The notes beneath the pieces are model-generated. The model was not told the DNA's origin, made no database searches, and saw only the letters and a program-made list of their open reading frames with translations. 64,000 bases of DNA from Hydrogenophaga sp. SL48 (GTDB lineage: Bacteria > Pseudomonadota > Gammaproteobacteria > Burkholderiales > Burkholderiaceae_C). This document shows, piece by piece, positions 45,496-54,586 of the stretch. Position 1 is the stretch's first letter. Each line of letters opens with the position of its first letter. Made by a program: the position numbers and the translations under genes. The stretch lies in assembly GCF_021729865.1 (NCBI RefSeq), contig NZ_CP063400.1:1054001-1118000 (forward strand), given 5' to 3'.

Positions 45496-46026
45496 TCAGA
45501 TCGGCTCCAGCACCACGTCGGAAGGCAGCAGCTTGGCCAGGCGTTCGCTGATCCCGTCGGCGCGCTCGCTCCCGGCAAACTGCTCCACCTTGGCGATCAT
45601 GGCGCGTCCCACGGCCAGCATGGCCGCGGCGTCGCGCGCCTCGCGCAGCTCGTCGCGGAAGCGCTGCGCCAGCTGCTTGTCACGGGGGGCGAACAGGCGT
45701 TCGCTGAGGTCGAAGAGAAACATGCGCGCCGTGGCCAGTGAGCGCGTGCCCACGAACGGATCGCCATGGGCGGCGCCCGTGGTGGGCGGTTTCGGCAGCG
45801 CTTCCACGGCAGCGGGCCGGTTCGGCGCCTTTTCTTCCGCGCGGGACAGGTGACCGCTGCGCAGCAGCTGGTCGATCAGGGTCTGCCCCTCCCCCAGAAA
45901 CAGGTCGGCGATGACCTCCTCCGTCTGGGTGCCGTCCACCAGCAACAGGATGGCCCGCTCGCGCTGGCCCAGGGAACGGTGGCCCGGGCGCAGTTCCTGG
46001 CGGCCTTTTTCAGTCTTGATCAGCAT
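45496..46026 (-). CDS. Hypothetical cytoplasmic protein with N-terminal winged-helix-like region
   Basis: A 176-residue protein that I do not recognise as a named family. There is no signal or membrane segment. Residues 1-62 (RERAILLLVDGTQTEEVIADLFLGEGQTLIDQLLRSGHLSR) resemble the short winged-helix-like segment that ends many bacterial regulatory proteins. A Pro/Ala linker follows (residues ~64-88), and residues 95-176 are predicted helical and charged (MFLFDLSERLFAPRDKQLAQRFRDELREARDA). It stands alone between the gcv riboswitch and the membrane glycosyltransferase-like gene. ATG 46026 is followed by an ordinary reading frame with host-like codon use. Confidence 0.8.
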   Translation of the reverse strand: MLIKTEKGRQELRPGHRSLGQRERAILLLVDGTQTEEVIADLFLGEGQTLIDQLLRSGHLSRAEEKAPNRPAAVEALPKPPTTGAAHGDPFVGTRSLATARMFLFDLSERLFAPRDKQLAQRFRDELREARDAAAMLAVGRAMIAKVEQFAGSERADGISERLAKLLPSDVVLEPI

Positions 46027-46137
46027 CTCTCACTCCAACAACGTGGTGGAGATGCTGCCCGGGCATTGTGTCGAATGTGTTACATCCCGTGCGTTCCGGG
46101 ATGGGCGGCCTGTGGGGCAGCACCGGTGGTGACCGGA

Positions 46138-48300
46138 TCAGCCGATCAGCCGCGTCGGTCCCGCGCGTTGGCCACGCGCACGCCAGCGCAGCCACAGCGT
46201 GCGCAGCACCAGCACGAACGCCAGCAGCATCATGGGGTGTGCGGGCGTGGAGTAGCGCGGGATGTTGTGGGTCAGGAAGGCATAAAACACCAGCAGCCCG
46301 ACCGGAAGCACGGTCACCGCCACCCACTGCGCGTGGCGGCGCAGCAGCCCGTAGAGAAACACGCCGAACAGCGACACGCCGGCGAACAGATTGAGCAGCT
46401 CACCCAGGGCGTCCTGCGTTTCCAGTGACACCCAGGGCACTTCCACCTTCTTGAAACTCCAGAAACCGTGCCAGAAGAAGGGCAGGGTCATGACCACGTG
46501 CCGCCAGGGCCGTTCCTTGAGGAGCTTGAATGCTTCGGCTTTCAGTTCGTCACCCACGGCCTGATCCGGGTTGGGGTGTCCCTGGTCGCGCAGCTGGAAC
46601 ACACGCTGGTTGTATTGCGCGGCGGCGTGGTAGTGGAAGCTGACCGCGTTCTCCGGTTTGCCCTCGTAGGCGGCGCGGCGGTCGGACTCCCAGAAGCTGG
46701 AGCGGTAGCGGTTGTGGCGCTGCCAGCGTCCACCGATTTCGAAATCACCGGGCGCCTCGGCCAGGCGCGTGCCTGCGACGGCCCTTTTGTACAGGGACGG
46801 GCTCTTGTCGTAAATCAGGCCCAGCACCTCGTCGTTGCTCATGTTGTTGAGGTGGGCGCGGCCCCAGAGAATCAACCCGCCGCGCTCGGTGATGCGCATG
46901 TTGCCGAACTGCGCCTGGTTGCGCAGCAGCCAGGGCGAGAGCGTCAGCAGGAAGGTGGTGGTCATGGCCAGGCCCCAGACCATCACCTGGGTGAAGGCGA
47001 AGCGGTCGGGCCGGCGCGCGAACAGCAGCGCGATCATCAGCAAGGGCACCGCTGCCGCCCCGATGTAGACGAACGAGGCCTTGCCCAGCGCCAGCAGGCC
47101 CATCAACACGCCCGAGCCCAGGAACCAGGCCATCGACTGCTTCTGCACCGAGCGCAGCAACCCGTAGGTGGCCCAGATCATGAGCGTGGCGGTGGACAGC
47201 TCGGTGTAGAGCGTGTCGATGTAGGTGCCACCGTGGAAGAAGATCTGGAAAGACAGCACCGTGGCGATGAACCCGGTGAGGTTGGTGCCGCCCACGCGCA
47301 GGGTGAGCAACCAGATGCCCACCAAACCCGCGTACACCCAGAACAGGTTGCTCAGCTTCACCGTGCGGGTGAATTCGCCGGAACGGAAATCCGCGAACGG
47401 CCGGTTCACCGCCTCGGGCACGGCCAGCTTGAGGTGCAGTCCCACCAGCAAAGGATCCAGTGGCTCGCGGAAATTGGTAGGCCGGACGCGGTCACCGGTG
47501 TCGAGCGAGAAGGTGTTGTGCTTGAACACGTTGACGGCCATCAACAGGTTCTGGATGCCGTCGCCCAGGATCGGGTCGTCCGAGATGCGGTCGGCCGCGC
47601 GGTAGGTGAGCGCCAGGCACACCGCCAGCGGCACGATCCAGCCGCGTGCGGCGATCCGGCCGAGCCGGGCGTGCCATTCGGGTTTTCTGCGTTTCAGACG
47701 ACCCAGCGCGATGTCGAGCACCAGCCAGAACAGGCCCGCGCCCAGGCCCGCCATGAGTACCATCGGCAGCTGCTGGGCCATGTGCGGCTTGACCACGGCT
47801 TGGGGCAGCTGGAACACGAAATGGGGATCGCCGCCGGCGCCGCGCATGCGGATCACGGCGGGGTCGACCCCTTCGATGACCAGGTCCTGCAAACCCATGA
47901 TGGCGGCTTGGAACGCGGGGCCTTGCAGCGTGAGCCGGCCCCAGCGGCTGCTCATCTCGATCGAGCCGATCTCCACCGTGCCCGGCCCGGTGATCGGGTC
48001 CATGCGGATCAGGGTGAACCTGCGCAGGCTGTTGATGTCGATGGTGTGCCGCTGCCAGACCCCGGCGGGGGTGTAGCGGGTGACGTTCTGGCGTTCATTG
48101 AAGGCCGCGTCAGGGCCGGCGTAGTAGAACTGGAACGGCCCGGCGCGTTCGGTCCGCATGTCGAATGACACCTGGAGGTCGCGGTTCAGCCGGGAAAGGG
48201 ACAGGGCCACGAGGGTGGCGAGCAGGGCCACGACCGCGGCCCGAAGGAGAAGGTGCGCCGGTGAGCGGCTGCGCAGCAGGGTTTGAAGCGCCAGAAACAT
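46138..48300 (-). CDS. Large integral membrane protein, glycosyltransferase (GT-C)-like
   Basis: A 720-residue protein. After one N-terminal helix, residues ~45-175 form a beta-rich extracytoplasmic domain (FQFYYAGPDAAFNERQNVTRY). From ~190 on there are about ten further helices. YRAADRISDDPILGDGIQNLL after a membrane helix is the acidic loop expected in GT-C enzymes (ArnT/PMT type), and WLLRNQAQFGNMRITERGG resembles the lipid-sugar transferase loop. ATG 48300 is preferred since CAGGTGG lies seven bases upstream; GTG 48354 has none. Donor and acceptor are unknown, and no polysaccharide genes adjoin it. Confidence 0.75.
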   Translation of the reverse strand: MFLALQTLLRSRSPAHLLLRAAVVALLATLVALSLSRLNRDLQVSFDMRTERAGPFQFYYAGPDAAFNERQNVTRYTPAGVWQRHTIDINSLRRFTLIRMDPITGPGTVEIGSIEMSSRWGRLTLQGPAFQAAIMGLQDLVIEGVDPAVIRMRGAGGDPHFVFQLPQAVVKPHMAQQLPMVLMAGLGAGLFWLVLDIALGRLKRRKPEWHARLGRIAARGWIVPLAVCLALTYRAADRISDDPILGDGIQNLLMAVNVFKHNTFSLDTGDRVRPTNFREPLDPLLVGLHLKLAVPEAVNRPFADFRSGEFTRTVKLSNLFWVYAGLVGIWLLTLRVGGTNLTGFIATVLSFQIFFHGGTYIDTLYTELSTATLMIWATYGLLRSVQKQSMAWFLGSGVLMGLLALGKASFVYIGAAAVPLLMIALLFARRPDRFAFTQVMVWGLAMTTTFLLTLSPWLLRNQAQFGNMRITERGGLILWGRAHLNNMSNDEVLGLIYDKSPSLYKRAVAGTRLAEAPGDFEIGGRWQRHNRYRSSFWESDRRAAYEGKPENAVSFHYHAAAQYNQRVFQLRDQGHPNPDQAVGDELKAEAFKLLKERPWRHVVMTLPFFWHGFWSFKKVEVPWVSLETQDALGELLNLFAGVSLFGVFLYGLLRRHAQWVAVTVLPVGLLVFYAFLTHNIPRYSTPAHPMMLLAFVLVLRTLWLRWRARGQRAGPTRLIG

Positions 48301-48530
48301 GCAAAACCACCTGATCTCGTGGGAAGGGCGCCGGGGTTTCCTGACCCTGAACACCGTGTTTTTTTGGGGGTTTTGTACTGCTTCCCTGTTGCGGGGTTCA
48401 GAGAAAACAATAACTTTCGGATGATAGGGGCCGATGCTTAAGAACCTTTTAGGGGCGTGAACAACTCACCCCCTGGGAGGGGGTAGTGTTGCGCTGCGGA
48501 AACACTCCGGCGTCTGCGAGCGGGAGACGT

Positions 48531-49190
48531 TCAGGGCACCAGCCAGTGAAAGAGGCCTTGCGCCTCGTCCCAGCCGATCTGGCGCTGGGCGCGGTGCTGC
48601 ACCGCTTCGATGCGGCGGGCGTTGGGCTCGTCGGTGGACGCGATCCAGGCCAGCGCCGCTTCGCGGCTGCGCCCGAACCGCTGGTGGCGCTGCGCCAGCC
48701 GCTCCAGCCGAAGGCCGGGTTCCACCTGCAGGTACCAGACCTCGTCCAGCAGGCCGGCCACCGGTTGCCAGGGGCCGTCGTCCAGCAGCAGGTAGTTGCC
48801 TTCGGTGACGATCAGCGGCGTGTCGGGGAACACGGGCAGTGCGCCGGCCACGGGCTCTTCGATCTCCCGCCGGAAGTCGGGCGCGTAGACCACCTCGTCC
48901 TCCTTCTGCGCGCGCAAGCGCCGCAGCAGTGCTGCATAGCCGGCGGCGTCGAAGGTGTCGGGTGCGCCCTTGCGCGAGGCTCGACCGAGGCGTTCCAGCT
49001 CGGTCTGTGCCAGGTGGAAACCGTCCATGGGCACGGCCTGGGCCTGCTCGCCGACGGCCTGCGCCATCAGGCTGGCCAGGGTGGACTTGCCGGCGCCGGG
49101 GGGGCCGACGACGCCCAGCAGGCAGCGGGGGCCGCTGGCCAGCGCACGCAGGTGTTGGATCAGGTCGGGGTGGAGTGCGGGCGCGGTCAT
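48531..49190 (-). CDS. P-loop nucleoside/sugar kinase family protein (uridine kinase/PanK-like fold)
   Basis: A 219-residue NTP-binding protein. LGVVGPPGAGKSTLASLMAQAV is the Walker A motif; VPMDGFHLAQTELERLG is the substrate loop shared with the phosphoribulokinase/uridine kinase group, and APDFRREIEEPVAGALPVF with LIVTEGNYLLLDDGPW completes the fold. Relatives are annotated as nucleoside/nucleotide kinases or fructose-type kinases without a firm substrate. It follows the two TAXI protein genes with a 22-base gap and is probably the last gene of that operon. A CCCCCT/AGGGGG hairpin near 48468-48484 lies after its stop. Confidence 0.85.
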   Translation of the reverse strand: MTAPALHPDLIQHLRALASGPRCLLGVVGPPGAGKSTLASLMAQAVGEQAQAVPMDGFHLAQTELERLGRASRKGAPDTFDAAGYAALLRRLRAQKEDEVVYAPDFRREIEEPVAGALPVFPDTPLIVTEGNYLLLDDGPWQPVAGLLDEVWYLQVEPGLRLERLAQRHQRFGRSREAALAWIASTDEPNARRIEAVQHRAQRQIGWDEAQGLFHWLVP

Positions 49191-49212
49191 GGCCGCTGAA
49201 TGTAGCGCAGCC

Positions 49213-50508
49213 TCAGGCCGGTTTCAGGGCCAGCAAACGTTCGCGCGCTTGCTGCAGGTGTTCGCGCAGGGTGTACCAGCGGTGGGCGTACCGGTCGGGC
49301 AGCTCCATGGTCGAGACCTCCCGCTCCAGGAGGTCGAGCCGTCTCACAAACGGCTGCAGGACGGCGGAATCACCCGGCGCGGCGTGCGTGAGCTCCTCTT
49401 CGAGGAACTTGAGCTCCCCATAGAAGTGCTGCAGTGCGGCGTCCACCCGCCAGTCGATGTAGCGAGGGGCCCGCAGCAGCAGGGCCGTGCCCACCAACCC
49501 CATGGGCAGCAGGGCATACAGCACCAGCTCGGCCCATTGCGCCGTGCCGTAGGGCAGCAGGGTCTCGAGCCATGGACGGCCGCCCCTGAGGTGCCGCGCC
49601 GCGGTGGGAGAGACCGGGAAGTCGCTGCCCACCGTGGACGGATACAGGCCCTGGCCTTCGAGAAAACCGGCCATCACATGCAGTTCGCCCGCGACGTCCA
49701 GCAGCGCGCGTTGCAGGGAAGGGTGCAGATCAGGGCGCACCAGCAGGTGGGTGAGGGTCACGACGCTGGGCAGGTCGGCGGCGGGCAGGTTGCTGCGCAG
49801 CTCGATGGAGCCTTGCGGCATGACCACCGCGCGCAGCCGCGGCTCGCGTGTGGCGAGCAGGCCGGCGCGCTCCACGCCGAGCAGGTGCACGCCATCCAGC
49901 CGCGCCAGGGTGGCGGCGGTCTGCGAGTCGCCGGTGGCCACATGGACCACCGCATCGACACGGCCTTCGCCGAAGGCACTGATCGCCGCGTCGCCCACGT
50001 CGGTCGTGAAGCTCACCTCGTCGGGCCGGATGCCGACATGCTGGAGCAGCAACTCGGCCGCGAGCCGGTTGGACGAACCCGCCACCGCGCTGGCGATGCG
50101 CTGGCCCTTGAGTTGTGACAGGCTGTGAATGCCTTCGCGGGCGAACAGCCACACGATCTCATGACCGATCACCGCCAGCGCCTGCACCTGCCCGCCTTGC
50201 GGCGCGTAGAGTCCCTGGGCGAAGCTCACGTCCAGCCCCGCCCCGCCGCGCGCCAGGCGTTCGAGTGGTTCCTGCGGCCGGTCGTGGGTGACGATGTCCA
50301 CGGCAATGCCCATGTGCTCCAGCCGGGCGGCGTAGGCCCTGGCCAGAGCGAGGTAGCTGCTCTGGCCCGGCCCGGTGCCGATGACCACGCGCGGTGGTGG
50401 CAGCGGTTTCCAGACCCACAGTGTCACCGCCAGCAGCACACACACCGCCACCAGCACCGGCAGGTAGATCAGCCACCAGCGGCGGCGGTAGAGCAGCAGG
50501 ATTTTCAT
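49213..50508 (-). CDS. Membrane-anchored TAXI-type solute-binding protein (paralogue 1)
   Basis: A 431-residue protein. It begins with an uncleaved membrane helix (residues ~11-33: WWLIYLPVLVAVCVLLAVTLWVW) and then a TAXI-family solute-binding domain: VVIGTGPGQSSYLALARAYAARLEHMGI, AVIGHEIVWLFAREGIHSL and RIASAVAGSSNRLAAELLLQHVGI. A second helix (~345-365: ELVLYALLPMGLVGTALLL) precedes a cytoplasmic helical tail of about 65 residues. Its ATG overlaps the stop of its paralogue by four bases. No TRAP permease gene (DctQM) is near, and TAXI binding proteins are normally free periplasmic receptors, so a sensing or structural role is possible. Confidence 0.85.
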   Translation of the reverse strand: MKILLLYRRRWWLIYLPVLVAVCVLLAVTLWVWKPLPPPRVVIGTGPGQSSYLALARAYAARLEHMGIAVDIVTHDRPQEPLERLARGGAGLDVSFAQGLYAPQGGQVQALAVIGHEIVWLFAREGIHSLSQLKGQRIASAVAGSSNRLAAELLLQHVGIRPDEVSFTTDVGDAAISAFGEGRVDAVVHVATGDSQTAATLARLDGVHLLGVERAGLLATREPRLRAVVMPQGSIELRSNLPAADLPSVVTLTHLLVRPDLHPSLQRALLDVAGELHVMAGFLEGQGLYPSTVGSDFPVSPTAARHLRGGRPWLETLLPYGTAQWAELVLYALLPMGLVGTALLLRAPRYIDWRVDAALQHFYGELKFLEEELTHAAPGDSAVLQPFVRRLDLLEREVSTMELPDRYAHRWYTLREHLQQARERLLALKPA

Positions 50509-51824
50509 CGCCCCCGGTACCCCCGGATGTGGCCGCGAACGAAATCGACGTGCTGGCGAAGGAGGTACCAGCGCTGGGCGAGTTCGGGTGGCAACTTCAC
50601 CGACGCGATGGCGTCTTCCATCTCGCTCAGGCGCGAATTGATGCGACTGAGTTCGATGCCACCCACGTTGAGGGTGCTGGACGCCAGATCGTTCTCGATG
50701 AACATGAGTTCGCCATACCAGCGCGACACCCGGCTCTCCAGGCGCCAGCGCACCCAGGCCGGGACCAGGCGGAACAGCAGCACGGTGACCAGGGCCAGCG
50801 GCAGGCCGATCACCAGCAAGCGCTGCAGCACCTGCGCCCACCAGAAGGGCAGCACCGCCTCCAGGCCCCCCAGCCCTCGTGTCAGCACCATGCGGGCTTC
50901 GGGCGCGGCCGGGAAATCGCTGAAACGCAGCGCCGGGTATTCGCCTGCGCGGTGGAAGGCGCCTGCCTCGCGGTGCACCTCCAGCGCGATGGCGGTGGCC
51001 ATGCGTTTGAGGGCGGAGTCCAGATCCTGGCGCGCGAGCAAGTGCGTCGGTGTGGTCAGCACGGGGGCGTCGGCTGGGGGCTGCCTGGGGCCAAGCGCAT
51101 CTTGTGGCAACAGGCGGTTTTCAAGGTAGTTGTTGCGTTCGGCGATGGCTGCGGTGCGGTGCAGGGTCGCCAGTTGCACGCCGGGCGCGGTGAGCAGTGC
51201 GCTGACGCCCGGCGCGCTGGGCGCGGCCACCATGAACACCGCGTCGACGGTCTGGGCTTGCAGGGCGTCGCGTGCGGCCACGCCACTGAGGTCCGACAGG
51301 GTCACAGATTCAGGTGACACGTGCTGTTGCGCCAGCAGGCGGCGCAGCAAGCTGCGGTGGCCACTGCCTTCAGGGCCTGCAGCGACCCGCAGACCGGCCA
51401 GTTGCACCAGCGAGGTCATCGGGGTGTCCCGGCTGAACAGCCACAACACTTCGATGTCCACGCTGGCCAGCGTCTGCACCGCAGCCATGTCTCTGGGGTC
51501 GCCGGACGAGGACGACCACCCGAAGCCGCCCTGGACCAGCGCCAGATCGGCTTGGGGCGGGTCCGCCTGCAGGCGCCGGAGGTTGTCGGCCGAACCCGGA
51601 GACTCCAGCACCGTCAGTGTGATGCCTCGCCGGGCGAAGGCCTCGACGTACCGCGCGGCGTGCCAGTGGTAGGCGCCGTCGGCCTGGCCGGTGCTGATGG
51701 TCAGGCGCGAGGGGGGCATCGGGTAGAGCCACCACCAGGCCATGATGGCCAGCGCCACTGCCAGCAACGCCAGCGGCAAGCGGATCAGCATCCAGCGGTG
51801 GCGGTAGAGCGAGGCGGATGTCAT
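50505..51824 (-). CDS. Membrane-anchored TAXI-type solute-binding protein (paralogue 2)
   Basis: A 439-residue paralogue with the same plan: N-terminal helix (~12-34: LIRLPLALLAVALAIMAWWW), a periplasmic TAXI domain (LTISTGQADGAYHWHAARYVEAFARRGI; VEVLWLF-like IEVLWLFSRDTPM; RVAAGPEGSGHRSLLRRLLAQ), a second helix (~353-373) and a helical tail with the pattern WYGELMFIENDL that matches FYGELKFLEEEL of its neighbour. The pair looks like an old tandem duplication that stayed translationally coupled (ATGA 50505-50508). First gene of a three-gene operon with the P-loop kinase last. Confidence 0.85.
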   Translation of the reverse strand: MTSASLYRHRWMLIRLPLALLAVALAIMAWWWLYPMPPSRLTISTGQADGAYHWHAARYVEAFARRGITLTVLESPGSADNLRRLQADPPQADLALVQGGFGWSSSSGDPRDMAAVQTLASVDIEVLWLFSRDTPMTSLVQLAGLRVAAGPEGSGHRSLLRRLLAQQHVSPESVTLSDLSGVAARDALQAQTVDAVFMVAAPSAPGVSALLTAPGVQLATLHRTAAIAERNNYLENRLLPQDALGPRQPPADAPVLTTPTHLLARQDLDSALKRMATAIALEVHREAGAFHRAGEYPALRFSDFPAAPEARMVLTRGLGGLEAVLPFWWAQVLQRLLVIGLPLALVTVLLFRLVPAWVRWRLESRVSRWYGELMFIENDLASSTLNVGGIELSRINSRLSEMEDAIASVKLPPELAQRWYLLRQHVDFVRGHIRGYRGR

Positions 51825-51924
51825 GGGTTGGGGTTGAACGCCTTGCCAGCATAGGAGATTTGTATCTTTTTGCAATGCATGAATCGGACCCAGTCGTTCG
51901 ACCGTCCCCCCGGTGCGACAGTGC

Positions 51925-51950
51925 AAAAAAAAAGCCGCCCGAAGGCGGCT
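51925..51950 (-). terminator. Intrinsic terminator of the ETF-QO gene
   Basis: On the minus strand AGCCGCC / GGCGGCT (51933-51939 with 51944-51950) forms a seven-pair stem around a tetraloop, followed by a run of T on the sense strand (A-run 51925-51933). It lies 22 bases after the ETF-QO stop: a textbook intrinsic terminator. Confidence 0.92.
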
Positions 51951-51972
51951 GTTGCTGTTGGCCGGGACGGCC

Positions 51973-53655
51973 TCACATGCCGGCGTAGTTCGGCCCACCG
52001 CCGCCTTCTGGGGTGACCCAGACGATGTTCTGCGTCGGGTCCTTGATGTCGCAGGTCTTGCAGTGCACGCAGTTCTGCGCGTTGATCACCAGTTGATCGG
52101 CGCCGTCCTTGTTCACGAACTCGTAGACGCCTGCCGGGCAGTAACGGCTCTCGGGACCGGCGTACTTCGCCAGGTTGATCTGCACCGGCACGCTCGCGTC
52201 CTTCAGCGTCAGGTGCGCCGGCTGCTGCTCTTCGTGGTTGGTGTTGCTCACGAACACGCTGGAGAGGCGGTCGAAGGTGATCACGCCGTCCGGCTTCGGA
52301 TACGTGATCTGCGGCATCTCCGCCGCTGGCTTGAGCTTGGTGTGGTCTTTGGTCGTGTTGTGCAGCGTCCAGGGCGGGGTGTTCACGCCCACCTTGGGCA
52401 GGAACCAGTGTTCGACACCGGTCATCAGCTTGCCCATGAGCGGGCTCTTCTTGAACCAGTTCTTGAAGTTGCGGTAGGTCCAGAGTTCCTCGTGCAGCCA
52501 GCTGGCCTTGAAGCCGGTCTCGAACGCGCTCAGTTCATCGGACTGGCGTCCCGCGGCCACGGCCTCGAACGCCGCTTCGGCGCACAACATGCCGCTCTTG
52601 ATCGCCGCGTGGCTGCCCTTGATGCGGGCGGCGTTCAGGAAACCGGCGTTGCAGCCGACCATGGCGCCACCCGGGAACACCAGCTTGGGCAGGGCCTGGG
52701 GCGTGCCGTTGTTCAGCGCACGCGCGCCGTAGCCCAGGCGCTTGCCGCCTTCGATGTGCGCCTTGATGCTGGGGTGCGTCTTCCAGCGCTGCATCTCTTC
52801 GAACGGGCTCATCCAGGGGTTCTGGTAGTCCAGACCGATCACGTAGCCCAGCGTGACCTTGTTGCCTTCGAGGTGGTAGAGGAAACCACCGCCGAAGGCG
52901 TCGTCGTTCAGCGGCCAGCCGGCCGTGTGCACCACGAGACCGGGCTTGGCCTTGTCGGCCGGCACTTCCCAGAGTTCCTTGATGCCGATGGCGAAGGTCT
53001 GCGCGTCCTTGCCTTCGTCGAGCTTGTACTTGGCAATGAGTTGTTTGCCCAGGTGGCCGCGGGCGCCTTCGGCGAACACGGTGTACTTGGCGTGCAGTTC
53101 CATGCCGATCTGGAAGCTCTCCATGGGTTCGCCGTCTTTGCCCACGCCCTGGTTGCCGGTGGCCACACCCTTCACAGAGCCGTCATCGTGGTAAAGCACC
53201 TCGGCGGCCGAGAAGCCGGGGAAGATTTCCACGCCCAGGGCTTCGGCCTGCTCACCGAGCCACTTGGTCACAGCGCCCAGGCTGATGACATAGCAGCCGT
53301 GGTTGTCGAAGTTGCGCGGCATCAGCCAGTCGGGGGTGCGGGTGGCGCCGGTCTCGCTGAGCACCAGCAGGTCGTCGCCGGTCACGGGCTGGTTCAGCGG
53401 TGCGCCGAGTTCTTTCCAGTTCGGGAACAGCTCGGTGATGGCCTTGGGGTCCATGACCGCGCCACTGAGGATGTGGGCGCCGGGCTCGGAGCCTTTCTCG
53501 AGCACGCAGACGTTGATCTCGCTGCCTTTGTCGGCGGCGAGCTGCTTGAGGCGGATGGCGGTGGCCAGGCCGGCGGGGCCGCCGCCGACCACGACGACGT
53601 CGTATTCCATCGCTTCGCGTGGGCCGTAGGTGCTCAGGATTTCTTCGGGACTCAT
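51973..53655 (-). CDS. etfD: Electron transfer flavoprotein-ubiquinone oxidoreductase
   Basis: A 560-residue inner-membrane-associated enzyme that passes electrons from ETF to ubiquinone, linking acyl-CoA and other flavoprotein dehydrogenases to respiration. VVVVGGGPAGLATAIRLKQLAA is the FAD loop. GAHILSGAVMDPKAITELFP is diagnostic. The C-terminal [4Fe-4S] ligands are visible in YCPAGVYEFV and NAQNCVHCKTCDIKDPTQN. ATG 53655 matches the family start. It is divergent from an SDR gene and ends at a strong terminator, so it is a single-gene unit. Confidence 0.96.
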   Translation of the reverse strand: MSPEEILSTYGPREAMEYDVVVVGGGPAGLATAIRLKQLAADKGSEINVCVLEKGSEPGAHILSGAVMDPKAITELFPNWKELGAPLNQPVTGDDLLVLSETGATRTPDWLMPRNFDNHGCYVISLGAVTKWLGEQAEALGVEIFPGFSAAEVLYHDDGSVKGVATGNQGVGKDGEPMESFQIGMELHAKYTVFAEGARGHLGKQLIAKYKLDEGKDAQTFAIGIKELWEVPADKAKPGLVVHTAGWPLNDDAFGGGFLYHLEGNKVTLGYVIGLDYQNPWMSPFEEMQRWKTHPSIKAHIEGGKRLGYGARALNNGTPQALPKLVFPGGAMVGCNAGFLNAARIKGSHAAIKSGMLCAEAAFEAVAAGRQSDELSAFETGFKASWLHEELWTYRNFKNWFKKSPLMGKLMTGVEHWFLPKVGVNTPPWTLHNTTKDHTKLKPAAEMPQITYPKPDGVITFDRLSSVFVSNTNHEEQQPAHLTLKDASVPVQINLAKYAGPESRYCPAGVYEFVNKDGADQLVINAQNCVHCKTCDIKDPTQNIVWVTPEGGGGPNYAGM

Positions 53656-53803
53656 GATGGGCTGGCTTCCTCTTGTGTGGGGGGCCCGCCCGGAGGCAGG
53701 CCCTGTCGTGGGCGTGAAGGATTCTAGTGGCCGATGGCGCACAATGTTTGTCACCTGCGCCGCCCCGGCGGCGTTCCGATTGTCTTTCGAGGAGGTTCTC
53801 TAG

Positions 53804-54586
53804 ATGGCCTACAGCCTTGACCTTTCCGGCCGTGTGGCCCTCATCACCGGTGCTTCGGGCGGCCTGGGCGAACAGTTTGCCAAGACCCTGGCCCGGGCAG
53901 GTGCGGCTGTGGTGCTGGCCAGCCGCCGCACCGATCGACTGATGGCGCTGCGCGCGCACATCGAGGCGGAGGGCGGCGACGCCCATGTGGTGGCGCTGGA
54001 TGTGACCGATCTGGCGTCCATCAAGGCGGCCATCGCCCATGCCGAAACCGAGGTCGGCGCGATCGACATCCTGGTCAACAACTCGGGAGTGAGCACGACC
54101 CAGCGCCTGCAGGACGTGACCGAAGAAGACTTCGATTTCATCCTGAACACCAACACCAAAGGCGCTTTCTTCGTGGCCCAGGAAGTGGCCAAGCGCATGC
54201 TGGCGCGCGCCAAGGGTGCGGCACCGGGTACCTACGTGGGCGGTCGCATCATCAACATCGCGTCGATGGCCGGGCTCAAGGTGCTGCCGCAGATCGGCGT
54301 GTATTGCATGAGCAAGGCCGCCGTGGTGCACATGACCAAGGCCATGGCGGTGGAGTGGGGCAAGTACGGCATCAACGTCAACGCCATCTGCCCGGGCTAC
54401 ATCGACACCGAGATCAACCACCACCACTGGCAGACCGAGCAGGGCCAGAAACTCATCAACATGTTGCCGCGCAAGCGCGTGGGCCAGCCGGCCGACCTGG
54501 ACGCGATCCTGGTCATGCTCGCTTCCAACGAGAGCCATTTCGTGAACGGCGCGGTCATTGCAGCGGATGACGGCTTCGGCGTCTGA
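53804..54586 (+). CDS. Short-chain dehydrogenase/reductase
   Basis: A 260-residue classical SDR. ALITGASGGLGEQFAKTLARAGAAVVLASRR is the cofactor loop; the Ser-Arg-Arg end of beta-2 favours NADPH. DILVNNSGVSTTQRLQDV has NNSG in place of NNAG. INIASMAGLKVLPQIGVYCMSKAAV holds the Ser and the Tyr-x-x-x-Lys. GINVNAICPGYIDTEINHHHW is the C-terminal block. GAGGAGG lies eight bases before ATG 53804. Such enzymes with an ETF-QO and thioesterase nearby are often fatty-acid or beta-hydroxy-acyl linked, but that is inference. Confidence 0.9.
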   Translation: MAYSLDLSGRVALITGASGGLGEQFAKTLARAGAAVVLASRRTDRLMALRAHIEAEGGDAHVVALDVTDLASIKAAIAHAETEVGAIDILVNNSGVSTTQRLQDVTEEDFDFILNTNTKGAFFVAQEVAKRMLARAKGAAPGTYVGGRIINIASMAGLKVLPQIGVYCMSKAAVVHMTKAMAVEWGKYGINVNAICPGYIDTEINHHHWQTEQGQKLINMLPRKRVGQPADLDAILVMLASNESHFVNGAVIAADDGFGV

